Source: Cantharellus purpuraceus
Taxonomy: Eukaryota; Basidiomycota; Agaricomycetes; Cantharellales; Hydnaceae
Assembly: GCA_025174535.1 (NCBI GenBank)
Contig: JALBUN010000045.1
Span: 1,984,001-2,048,000 of the forward strand
Length of the DNA stretch: 64,000 bases
Reading direction: 5' to 3'
In this document: positions 10,214 to 20,900 of the stretch, piece by piece
Layout: each line of letters begins with the position of its first letter
Position numbering within the stretch: the stretch's first letter is position 1
Program-made: the position numbers and the translations under genes
Notes under the pieces: generated by a model
Told to the model about the DNA's origin: nothing
The model's database searches: none
Seen by the model: only the letters and a program-made list of their open reading frames with translations

Positions 10214-11420
10214 CTAATGTTCAATCGACCATTCTAAATGCTTGCCGGCCCAAAATGGCGCAATATTTTCGTCTCCCACAGTCCAGCGTTCTTCTATTTG
10301 TTGCTTTGCTCTTCTCAAAATGACCATTCCACTGGCTGAAGCGTCCTCACGCTGATAGAATTTTCTTCCAAAGTTACTGGTAAAATCTGCGAGTCGTTCT
10401 AGTGCCTCAAAGGAGTCCAAGACATGTGCCACCAGCGGCAAAAGTAAGGGTGAGGTGTATATACCAGCAGCACACGACTGCTGAGGTGTCGACGTGGATT
10501 TGGAGGCTGACGGATGAGGTGCCGAGTCCGAACCCAAAAAAAAGCGTGGATGACCTATGGGGCTTGCTTGTAAATGTGTGAAGGACACAAAATCAAAACC
10601 AACCCTCTCGTATGACTTGTCGCAGTGCTTCACGGTCATCAGGAGTCTTGGCTACCGGCTTGCAATAATTCCAACTTTGTCCAGCCCAGTCATCAACTGT
10701 CAATGCAAGATGATGGGCGGTAATGGTGCAAGCAACTGTATTTCCTAAACTCTTGACACATTCCACCGCATCGCGCGTGGTTGCATGCTCAAGCACAATG
10801 CGTAGCTTCGGAAACCGTTTATGGAGAGCCACCAGATGAGGAAGAAACATGGCTTCGGCATTGAAAATATGAGTATTGGTGATCGGATTAGAAGGTACTT
10901 CTCCGTGCAGATTTAGGACCATATTGGCCTCTTGCATAGCTTCAAAGACAGGATAGTACGCTTCGTACGACTCGATACCTCCGTCAGAGTTGGTGGTAAC
11001 GCCTCGAGGATATGACTTTACGCCTAAAACAACGACGGCACTCAGTCATGCCAAACTCTTATATCATACTCCACAAACCAGCGATGCCTGCCGCACTGGC
11101 CGCTCTGATTTCCTCCGGCGTGATGTCTTGACAAAGATAGAGCGTCATCAAGTACTCGACATTTGGGTCGATCGCCTCGAGTTCAGCCTTGTACGCCAAA
11201 GCTTGTTTTGTCGTGGTAATTGGTGGTTTCAAATTAGGCTGGAGGTATGGGTCACATTTCAGGTGTTTAGATGAGCATTCGAAGACGAGGGGGCTACCAT
11301 GACATATGCCAGCTTGAAGCCGCCTTTACGGACGTGGGTAGTGACTAGCGAGCATAAAGAGCCCTGCCTGAGATGAACATGGAAATCGGCAGGTGCAGGA
11401 ATGCGAAGAGTGTCTGTCAT
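10214..11420 (-). CDS. URA4: Dihydroorotase (pyrimidine biosynthesis, type II)
   Basis: Zinc amidohydrolase converting N-carbamoyl-aspartate to dihydroorotate, the third step of UMP synthesis. The start at 11420 gives MTDTLRIPAPADFHVHLRQG with the HxH metal motif, followed after an intron by MPNLKPPITT. Further along are GLKSYPRGVTTNS (the lysine expected to be carboxylated), LHGEV, LEHATT and GSDSAPH, supplying the remaining metal ligands and catalytic Asp. The C-terminus reads FWAGKHLEWSIEH. Length about 350 residues, as for bacterial PyrC and yeast Ura4, so this is a stand-alone enzyme. It is read divergently from kinesin-8 with only about 110 bp between start codons. Confidence 0.95.
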
Positions 11421-11531
11421 TTTGCTCCTGTTGATATGTCACGTGACATACGCGTTGTTTGTTGACTTTCGCGGCTTTCACACTTCGTACCTCTCAGTCG
11501 CGTTCGGGCCCCTAAAACACGTCGTGTCCCA
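11421..11531. promoter_or_regulatory. Divergent promoter, dihydroorotase / kinesin-8
   Basis: A 111-bp gap between start codons of head-to-head genes. It contains a CACGTGACAT-like stretch near 11440-11451 (an E-box-type CACGTG core), the only recognisable element. Confidence 0.45.
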
Positions 11532-14500
11532 ATGGCCCAAGCTCCCACCATTACAGTTGCAGGCATGCTCTACATCCTAGAACAATTGATCTATTTCTCA
11601 CCTCCTTTGTAGTCCGCATCCGGCCGCCCACTCCCTGGGAGGCTGCTCGACTGCCTGAGGCCCCCGCATTTGACGAGACAATCTTCAGGGGAGAGGGCAA
11701 TCTCTCGACCCCACGTAGAACAAGCAATGCCCCCCTCTCACACATCTTGCGCGTCACTGACGAACGCCTTCTCGTCTTCGACCCTCCAGACGAGGATACC
11801 GCACGAGCTTTCAAAGAACGCGGGTTTCTACCCCCAGGAACAAAGCGGTACAAAGATAGACGATTTCTCTTTGACCGTGTCTTCGACATGGCGGCTCAGC
11901 AGGGTGACGTCTTCGAGGAAACAACGAAGCCTTTGCTAGACGGCCTATTTGATGGCTACAATGCGACCGTGTTTGCATATGGGGTACGAATGCGTTTATT
12001 GCATTCATGTGGCGTATCCTTACGCACGCTTTCCAGGCAACGGGATGCGGTAAAACCCACACTATCAGTGGTACCGACAGCGACCCTGGGATTATATATC
12101 TCACAATGGCTGAGCTCTTCCAGCTCATAGAGGACAAGGCAGATGAGATCAAGGTCGATGTCAGCGTGACATTCCTGGAAATTTATAATGAAGAGATTCG
12201 CGATCTCCTCACCGAACCTGGCTCGCATGCTCCCAGAGGTGGTCTTGTCATTCGAGAGGACAAGACCGTCAAGGTCAGCAATCTCACAGAACTGCGACCT
12301 ATCAGCGCGGAAGAGGTCAAACAAATCGTGCTTGCCGGCAACGCACGTCGAACACAGTCTCCAACACATGCCAACGAAACCTCTTCTCGCTCGCATGCTG
12401 TACTACAGATACATCTCACAACAGCTCCTCGAACTGCGGACACGACAGAGATGCACAGGATGGCAACTCTATCAATCATTGATCTTGCTGGAAGCGAGAG
12501 GGCTAGCGCCACAAAGAACATGGGTGAACGTATGGTTGAAGGAGCTAACATCAACAAGTCTCTCCTTGCGCTTGGAAACTGCATCAATGCTCTTTGTGAA
12601 GCCGGCGGACGTAAAGCCCACGTACCATACAGGAATAGTAAACTCACGCGCTTGCTCAAGTTCTCCCTGGGCGGTAACTGCAAGACGGTTATGATTGTTT
12701 GCGTTGCTCCCGCCTCAAACCACTTTGATGACACACACAATACTCTCGTGTATGCCGAACGCGCCAAGAAGATCAAGACCAAGGCGGTGACAGCAAACTT
12801 TATTAACGTAGACCGTCATGTCGGGCAGTATGTCGAGGCAATAAATCGACTTAACGCTGAGGTGGCGGAGCTTAAGGCGAAGCTTGCAGGCAAAATAGGA
12901 GCTGAGGCTGAGATTGCGAGGAGGAAGCGGTCAGAGGCAAAAGCAGAGGTGGAGAAGGCCAAAGCCGATATGCAAGTCAAGTTAGAACAAACGCGTGGGT
13001 CAATCGCGGATGGTGCAGGGTGTCAAGCCGGCCTATGCATCGCTGATGCCAAGTTGCGAAGTATTCGTGCTCGTTTGGCTCAAATCGACTCGATGGCTCT
13101 GGACGCTCCATTGTCTAATGATATTGCCGCCGAGCGTGACTTTCTCATGTCTCTTGCCAAGCCTGAAGAGGAGGTTATGCGACCGGAATCGGCCCTCAAT
13201 ATGCGTGTCCACAAGTCAAACAACACGTCCAGTATGTTCGAAGCCATGTTACGTGCTGTCTGCGAGCGCAAAGCAGACAAGCTGGAAGAGGTGTCTATCG
13301 ACAATATTGCCCTCGATGCCAAAGCCAAGAAGGCGGAAATGGAGAGGATCAAGTCAGAAGCTGAGACGGGCGCTCTCAAGTCTGCTGTCGGCAACCAGAC
13401 TGAGCTTTTAACCAACCTTATTGGAGTCTTGGCAAGATGCACTGTCATGCTGAAGGACGGCAGTGAAGCCTTGTTGGCTACTGATACGAGTTCTGCGGAG
13501 ACTCTAGGCTCCACAGTTCGCCTTGTAGCGTCATCCTTGAAGAAAGTCGCTGAGGCTAACGATTCATCATTTCTTTCCCTTCTCGGACACTCCACATCGT
13601 CTTATTGTCCAACTACGGACGCGTCCTCGCTGTCTTCCTTCGCTGGCCATTCGGCACCTGCAATTCCAGTTGCTCCCCGTCGCTCATTGCGTCGTGCATC
13701 TGTTGCTCAAACGTCGGGCTCTCCGCGTCGATTTAGATCACCCCGGAAGTCTGCTGTTGTGCGCACCAGTCTGGCGCCTAGCCGACGGGAGAAAGAGAAG
13801 AAGAGCTTACGATGGAGAGATGAGGCTGGTGAAGGAAACCTCGACGACGCAAGCCCAGGGAACCAGCCTAGTGCAGAAAACAACAATAGTCGTCAAATGT
13901 CTCTCGGTGGATCCGAGAGTGAGTGGGAGGACGAGAAGACGGAGGATAGCTTCAACGTCAGCATGAGTTTTACATCAGCACCTGCCTCTGGAAGCCAAAA
14001 ACGGTCACGGAGTAGTCGACTGGATCCAGGTTTCCTTAAAGCGAAGAAAGGCTCGTCAACCCTGGACAGTCTTGCGGAGGATGACGAATCTCCGTCTACA
14101 GCTGCCCTCTCGCGGCGCGCAACACCACTCTCCGACCGTGGCAATCAGATGGACAACGGCTCATCGCCTCCTTCATTCAGCCTGAAGCTTCCCAAAGCAC
14201 GAAATGCGGGTACGACACGGGTTCCCAGCTCGGTTAGTAAGGGCGGCCGGCGACGATCACAGATTGGGCCTGTACGCAGCGAAAAGTCGTCCCGACGACG
14301 TTCGAGTTTGATCCCACAACCGTCGCCACCCAATGGGAAGCCTAACCTGCACGCAGGGGCAAGGCGAGTGCCCGTTGAGGGAGGAGTGCGGTCTCCTGCG
14401 AAGCGTGTAAAGCGTGCAAGCTTGCTTGGTGCCCCAAGAATGTCGGGTTCATTGAAAGTTTTGAAGACTTCGAGCTCTCTGGTCCCATCCGTCTCGACTA

Positions 14501-14553
14501 TCTTTGACCAGAATGGCAGTGCATGTGGAGCTGGAAAGCCAACATGGCGATAA
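11532..14553 (+). CDS. Kinesin-8 (Kip3/Klp5-Klp6 type) motor
   Basis: Plus-end-directed kinesin that limits microtubule length and positions the spindle. Exons 11532-11562, 11613-11983 and 12037-14553 join to 972 residues. Motor domain about residues 8-385: VRIRPP, FAYG-ATGCGKTHT P-loop (about 131-143, the ATGCGKT form typical of fungal Kip3), NETSSRSH switch I, DLAGSERA switch II, and VYAERAKKIKTKAV at its end. A coiled coil follows (EAINRLNAEVAELKAKL; EAEIARRKRSEAKAEVEKAK), then a long basic, Ser/Arg-rich tail expected to bind microtubules. Intron 1 is GC-AG; no GT donor restores the conserved VRIRPP frame. Confidence 0.93.
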
Positions 14554-14995
14554 ATCAGTATAAGTTGGGTGGGGTACGGTACCCTGAGGTAAATAGCTGA
14601 ATGCTGTCTGTCTGTTTTGTTTTGATGCCTTGCTTTCTGTCTGTCTGTCTATCTCCCACTATGCTGCACACTTTATACCCCCGTTCTTTCTCTATTGTCA
14701 TGACCCTCTGAACATGCGTATCGTTTTGTATGTGGCTATCCTGAAGTAATAGACATGGAAATTATATGCAAGTATTCAATGCCATTATTTATGCGGTTTG
14801 CGAATTTATAGTCTGTCATACGTATATATCACATGTATCTATCTAATCACAAGATGAAGTTGATACATGTCTCTGCTTCATTATTTCTACTCCCAAGGTT
14901 ACCTTGGTTCATGCTAGCATGAAGACACTGTATAAAGCTGAGTAGATGGATGCGTGAGGGAAAGCAAAAACGAAAGGTGGCACAAACGAAACGCG
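14554..14995. other. Convergent gap with CTGT-rich stretch
   Basis: No coding frame seen. Two short runs of CTGT repeats (about 14602-14613 and 14637-14649) lie in the presumed kinesin 3' UTR. Confidence 0.55.
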
Positions 14996-16511
14996 TCATG
15001 ATTTACGGCGATAGGCTGGTGGATCTTCCAGAGCCTCTGGCCAACTGCGGTCCTGCGGGAGCGGGCTGGATGGCTCCGGGGGAGGAATGCTCTGCAAGGG
15101 AACCATGGAAGGGCCCGGCACCAGGAGGGCAGACGTCGAGAACTGCGATGCGGCAGTCTGTGGTCGCGACCCGGGCTTGGAATGTGAGTACGAGCGAGAG
15201 TGGCCTAATGGCGGTGGGGGAGCGAATGTGATTGGATTGAGGGAGCTTGCAGAGGGCTGACGGCTTGGGCCGCGACTTGTGCTCTGGATGGATAGAGCTG
15301 GAGGAAAGGTATGGCCACGTAATGGCGGGAACACCGCAGGATGGGGCGGGAATGATCCCGAGTTCGCTGCGGCGGATATATCGAAAGGGTCAATTCTATT
15401 TGGGCTGTTCTCGTGTTCATGATCGAGTAATCTCCGAAGGAAATTTGTTCCGTGCGAATGTGCGGGCCGCGGGACCAGCGGATGTAGTGGAGTGTTATCG
15501 GGGGTGGTGTGATAGCGCGTAGGAGGAGGAATAACGCGTGCACGTCGTCGGCGCTGGAAAAGGAAGGCAAGTGAGGCAAGGAGGATGCCTACTATCAGAC
15601 CTGCAAATGCGGTGCCAATGGGGAGGGCGGGGGAAGCATGTGATGAGCAGGGCGGTGGAACCATTGCGAGGACGTTGGTGTTAGCAATGTCACCAACGGC
15701 GATAGCACGTGAAATGCTATAGCTCCACCGACTGTTGCAGCGCGATGAACTTCAGTTGCTTGCGTGGAAAAAGATTGAAAACGTACTAGTCACCACTCTC
15801 GTTCGTGGAGAAACGAGCCCATAGGGGGATGTTGCTGGAGAAGCCATCAGGGGGGTCATTTGGAGAACTAGGAGGAACCCGTCTGCAACGAATGGAGACT
15901 TGAGATGTAAAGGGAACATACATTCTGCCTGTATTGCTGGCATTGCACGCTCGTGCCCAGTCTTTATATGCTGGCCAGGCAGCGGGAGCGTCGAGGCCAA
16001 CCTAGGGTGGCAGTGCGTCAATGAAATGGCTCACAGCTGTCGGAATACGAACTACCTGACAGTCACCACAAGCTGCATTGCAATAGGTCAAATGGGCACC
16101 AGGAGGCAATGACCCGGACGCACCAGAGATGAGATTATACATTATATAGGAGCATGTACATGAGTTTTGCAAAGAAACGCTAGGACCAGGGTAGTAGTTT
16201 ATTCCGGATGGATGGTATGATAGTGGGATGAAAGGATCGGCATCGGGAGTGCACGAAGCACGGAGGTCTGAGACGAGTTGGCTGGTGGATCCAAGATGGT
16301 GAACAGCGGTGAAAGCAGGCGAAGAATGAGACAGACCAGGGATCTAGGGCATTGGAGTTGGAGGCCTGAGCAGGGTTAGATAGAATTGGGAGGATACAGA
16401 AGAAGGGAAACTGACCCACGAGTACCACGTGTAGGTGGCATTGCAGCGGGGAGCGTTGGCGACGTCGACGAAGGCTACGTTTGCGAGGGAGATGGCGGGA
16501 AGCGCATGCAT
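14996..16511 (-). CDS. Single-pass membrane protein with Cys-rich ectodomain and Ser/Pro tail
   Basis: No named family recognised; the layout recurs in Agaricomycete plasma-membrane proteins. Exons 16511-16416, 16343-16124, 16072-16056, 16001-15922, 15882-15787 and 15731-14996 join in frame to 414 residues. The ectodomain has NATYTW and NASNT glycosylation sites and Cys clusters (SCTCS, ACGDCQ). It is followed by one membrane span (GTAFAGLIVGILLASLAFLF), a basic stop-transfer (QRRRRAR) and about 190 residues of Pro/Ser/His-rich cytosolic tail. The N-terminus lacks a strong classical signal peptide, so a further 5' exon may exist. Exon 3 is only 17 nt; retaining the preceding 51-nt intron keeps the frame. 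Confidence 0.7.
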
Positions 16512-16636
16512 CGGACAACCTCACAGCAAAGGGGGTGCTCGACGTGTCAACAAAGCAGCGAACAGTCGCACATCCTTCCTAAACCGCCGGCGCTAAATCA
16601 GTACTTCGGAAAGCGGCGCGCCACTTTACGGATGTC
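16512..16636. promoter_or_regulatory. Divergent promoter
   Basis: A 125-bp gap between the head-to-head starts of the membrane protein (-) and the coiled-coil protein (+). No TATA box or known motif stands out. Confidence 0.4.
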
Positions 16637-17737
16637 ATGAGTACCGACACGACGACGAGCAGCGTTTCTCGAAACGCCGGCAGTCGTCTTCTTCCCGCAT
16701 TCGTCTTTGGCTCTCTCCTCATTCCTGTAGTCTGCATCCCCTACTTCCCTATTCGCCGCCATCTCCTTGCGCTCAGGCGTTCAATCCATACTCTGTCTAG
16801 CGACACGACCCTTCTCCAGCGCGATCTCTCCAATACTCTCATCAGCGCTCAGCTCCGCAGGGAAGAGACGCTTAACCTTGCTCATCAGCTCCATGAGCAC
16901 CGTGTACAGTTTGATGCCTTTACGAAACAGATAGCAGAATATGAGAATGCTCGGCTTGCCTTCGAGAGAGACGCGGAAGAGCGACTCCGTGCTGCATCGG
17001 ATCGCGCCTCAGGGGCAGAGGCTGCCAGGCTGAAGTCAGAGGAGGCGTTGCGCCGCCAAGTCGACATTCTTAGAAGACGAGCTGACAAGGAAAGGCGCGT
17101 CGTGTCAAGTAATTTGCCCGCATAACATACTAAGATTTTGCTAGCCCACTGCCGGACGTCTTGCAGGACCTTTCTACCTCTCTTGGGGACACTGCCGCCT
17201 TTATTGAGGAGGTAGAGATCCAGCTTGGCTGGTCGCATTCTATTCCAAGGGATCGCGGTATTGACAGAATGAGACAGCTGGCGCTCAAGCTTCATACGAT
17301 GGCACAAGCCAAGGTTCGTATGTTTGCACTATGAGTATGCGCCAGTTGTGAACAGCTCTTTCCACCAGCAACACCCTATCGATCCTTGATGATCAATGTA
17401 CAGACCATATTGAGTGTATTATCACTGAAACTGTATCCCGGCTACTGTTTTGTATGTTGAATATTTTTTGCCATGAGTTCAGACTGCTTTGGCAGAGCGG
17501 CGTTAGGTCGAGTCCGACAGACTAGAATACGACGTGCTGTTGCAGACCCGCAACCCTTCTGGTATCACCGCCTCTGTCAAATATGCCATGGTGGCCTTGG
17601 CGTTCTGGAGGAGATTTATATTTTTAACGCTCCAGGATTTCGTGCGCTTGGGAAGCTGGAGTGAGCTGGTGAAGAAGACCCTAGTCATAATACATCTAAT
17701 CCCACTGAGTTCGCTTTGCATGTTTTGTGTGGTGTGA
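16637..17737 (+). CDS. Small membrane-anchored coiled-coil protein, function unknown
   Basis: I do not recognise the family. The first exon encodes a Ser/Thr-rich start, one hydrophobic segment (LLPAFVFGSLLIPVVCIPYF) and a long heptad-like helix (about residues 55-155, with LRREETLNLAHQLHEHRVQF and AFERDAEERLRAASDRA). Later exons give DVLQDLSTSLGDTAAFIEEVEIQLGW, then probably VESDRLEYDVLLQTRNPSG and FWRRFIFLTLQDFVRLGSW to a stop at 17735-17737. The intron after residue 155 can be drawn more than one way (GTCAAG or GTAATT donor), as can the one before VESDRL. Anchored coiled coils of this kind often tether organelles, but that is only a guess. Confidence 0.5.
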
Positions 17738-17968
17738 GGGGTTAGAAAATGCATTGTATTCCTGTCGAGAGGGCTTCGGCGCAGGTGGCGGCCCGTTTCG
17801 ATCGTCCCGAGAGTCATGTCAATTAGACGCCCGTGGCCCTGACATTGCCTGCACGCTGCAACCTGCCTCGTTCCGCTGCTCCCTATGCCTCGATTTCTAT
17901 CCTAACCTCTTCTCGACCTCCTTCCACTGGCCCTCTTTTTAACGAACCACTTGAATCCCCCTGTTATT

Positions 17969-20900
17969 ATGGTGGAAATCAACACCTCGACCACGGCTAC
18001 GACAAATAATGACTCTAGCGACACGGACAATCGGGGCTTGATGCCTGTTCATGAAGCGAAACGGGATGTGAAGGGAGATCACACTATGGAGGGAGAGGAG
18101 ATGGCAGAAGCGAAGAAGGAGCCTGAGGAAGCTTTGGAGACACATGAGGTCATAGAGATCAACAAATTTACAGAGAGGAAGGAGTGGATAGAAGAAAAAA
18201 TAAAAGTCAGTTGAGCAAGTCATGCAACAGTCTACTTTATACTGAGGATTCTCAGCTTCTGGAAAGCATTCCGCCCATTGAAGTATTCGCAGGCGTCGAT
18301 ACATTTTTATCTCTTTCGGAGGAAGTTCCACCAGACTTGCCCACCCGGGCGCAGCTCAACCACTGGCTGGAAGAGCATGACAGAACAGAGAAGGAGACAG
18401 AAGTCTTCGACGCGGAGGACATGAGCAAGCTCAAGAAGCTAACAAAAGGTGCATCTCTCGTCCATTCCTGTTTCACTGAGGTTTATTAAACCCCTCCCTC
18501 GTCAAGCTGCAACGCAGAGGAACTTGTCTCCAGAGGATACCGACTTGATTGAATTGACACTCACAACATTGTTGGCACTTGACAAGCTTCTTCATCTCCT
18601 CAGGGATCGTTCCGAGTTGCTCGATTTGCTCGGCCTCCGACTGACATGGGAGGAGCAGCGTATTGCTTCCTGGAGAGAACGTCGTTCTCTTCTGAGCGAT
18701 CTGGAGGTCTTTCTAAGTACTCGTGCGCGATGGTCTCTGGATACATATGAACTCCAGTCACCCTTCACTCCTTCGCCATCTCCTGCGCTCAGATATACTT
18801 CGCCTTCGCCTTCACCTTCTCCGTCACCACGCCCATCTTCGTCGTTAGCAAGGAGACGTGATTCTGCAGCGTCTTTCAACTCGATATCTTCGGATACGTC
18901 CTCTTCTATTCCTGGTCCATCTACTGCTTTTTCCCGGAGTACTCGGTATAAACTTGCTGAGCTGCTTTCTCACGATGCTGCCCTCTTTTCTAGCCGCCTC
19001 ACAGCTCTCAACCACAGCAAAGTTATGGCCTCAGGCAAGACACTCGACAAATTGATTGATGCGAGTCGAAAACCGGTTCCAGATGAAATTCTAGACGAAC
19101 AGGATCGTCTTGAGGATAAGGCGATTAAGGAGCTCGAAACCGTCGGCAAGTTTGCTATGACTGTTGTCATGCAGTGGAAGAGGTGGGTGTAAATTTACAG
19201 TCGAACTTCCAGCTGACTCTCTATACTCAGAGCCGACGAGCATTACAATGACACCATGAAGGACCAGATCGCTGCACAGGCCCTCATAAGTGAGCTTAAC
19301 AATGCTGAGCTTCAGCATCCCACTTCACGGCATGACGCCGCATTCATGTCGCGCGCACAAGCCCTGACAAAGCGACTTGCCGTCAAGGGAGACCCCTCCC
19401 TTCCTCGAAGTTCATTTTCACGACCTGTTCACCCTCTTTTTCCAGACCAAGCTGCCTCCAATGAGATGATCGTCAAGACCCTTTCAACTGAACTCTCAGA
19501 GGCCGTGAGACTTGCGCGTCAGGCTGAAGAGGCCGCCCGAGCATATCATGCTAGATTGGAGGCTGTAAAGTGGGCTGCACTACTCAAAGACCAGATGGTG
19601 AGTATCGATAAGCAGCTTGAAAAAATCGAGGAAAAATTAGTCCGAGGAATGCATGATGGGTATGAACATGGCGACGCCTCGCCTCCCGACCTCCATAGGG
19701 AGATGTGCCTCGATCCGACGCGACATGCCACGTACCTCGCACTCTTGCCATCTGTTATACAAGATTTCGATCGCGCGGATCGGGCAGCCAGTCGCGTGTT
19801 ACGCGATAGTACGGCGGCATCTTTACGGCTCAAAGGTCTCCCTGGAATCGATATCATACTCAAGAACGACATAGCGGCAACAATGAAAGCATTAGAGACA
19901 AGAAGAGATGGCACTAGACGGACGAAAGACGAAATTTCCACAAGAGCGACCAGATTGAAAGAGGCAAGGCGTTTATGGGATATTTTACTCAGCGTTATGG
20001 ATAGTGTGGAGGACGTTAGGAAACTGGCACTTCAGGGAATGGATGGCCAAAGGTTCAGGGCGGCTGAAAGCCGACGGAACGACACACCTATAACGCCAGA
20101 TCCGGAGAGCCCTCAGTTGCCTCAGACACCTCTTCCCTTACAAATGACTCCACATGCTATCCCAGAGCGACTGGACGTTCTCGGACGGCGGCTATCTTCG
20201 GAATTCAAGCCGGCGTTGGCTCAACTTCTTCCATCTTTGGAGACGCCGCTCTCTGTACACTTGCAGTCGAGTTCTGATGGCCTCTTAAAGTATACCGATA
20301 ATGTCCGGGGTTTGGTTCACTTATGGAAGGTTATCCTCGCACAAGCTGAGGTCATGACGGCCGTACAGCAGGATGCCCGTGAGCTCGGACACAAGATCGA
20401 TGCACTGCAGAATGACGTGGATGATGCGCGAGAAGGCATCTTACATTCTGATGACGTGCAACGGGATACCATGGCTCTTGAGTCAGAGCTAAGTTCTCGG
20501 ACTCTCACGCTACAGGAATTTGTACGAACATTCACGGACTCTTTGGCGGCACGCATGACTTTTGTCTCACGGAATGCTAATCCTCGATCTGCACATGCTC
20601 GATCACAATCTTTTTCGAGGTTCCCTGCCTCTTTTGAGCATCAGCTCAAGAGGTTGAAAGATCCACCCGAGATTATACTGTCCTTCGATTTATCTGCACT
20701 TGACAATGATGTCCGCTCTGAAGGCAACTCGTTGGCACTTGGGCTTGCAGGGGCAATGCAGTCGTTGGCCAAGAAGCTTGACTATCTGCATCTTTCTCGT
20801 TTGGCTAGAATTGTCGATTCTGCCATAGAAGAGCTCTCTGCAAAGCTCAATAGCTCCGACGAAGAGTTATCAAAGCTCAAGGCTTCCTTTGACACCCTCT

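Noticed and set aside
12183..12782. 199-codon minus-strand frame
   Set aside because: Antisense of the kinesin motor domain, whose sense frame carries all family motifs.
14596..14655. CTGT repeats considered as a CRISPR-like or mobile-element signature
   Set aside because: Just short tetranucleotide microsatellite runs in a 3' UTR, without spacers, terminal repeats or coding capacity.
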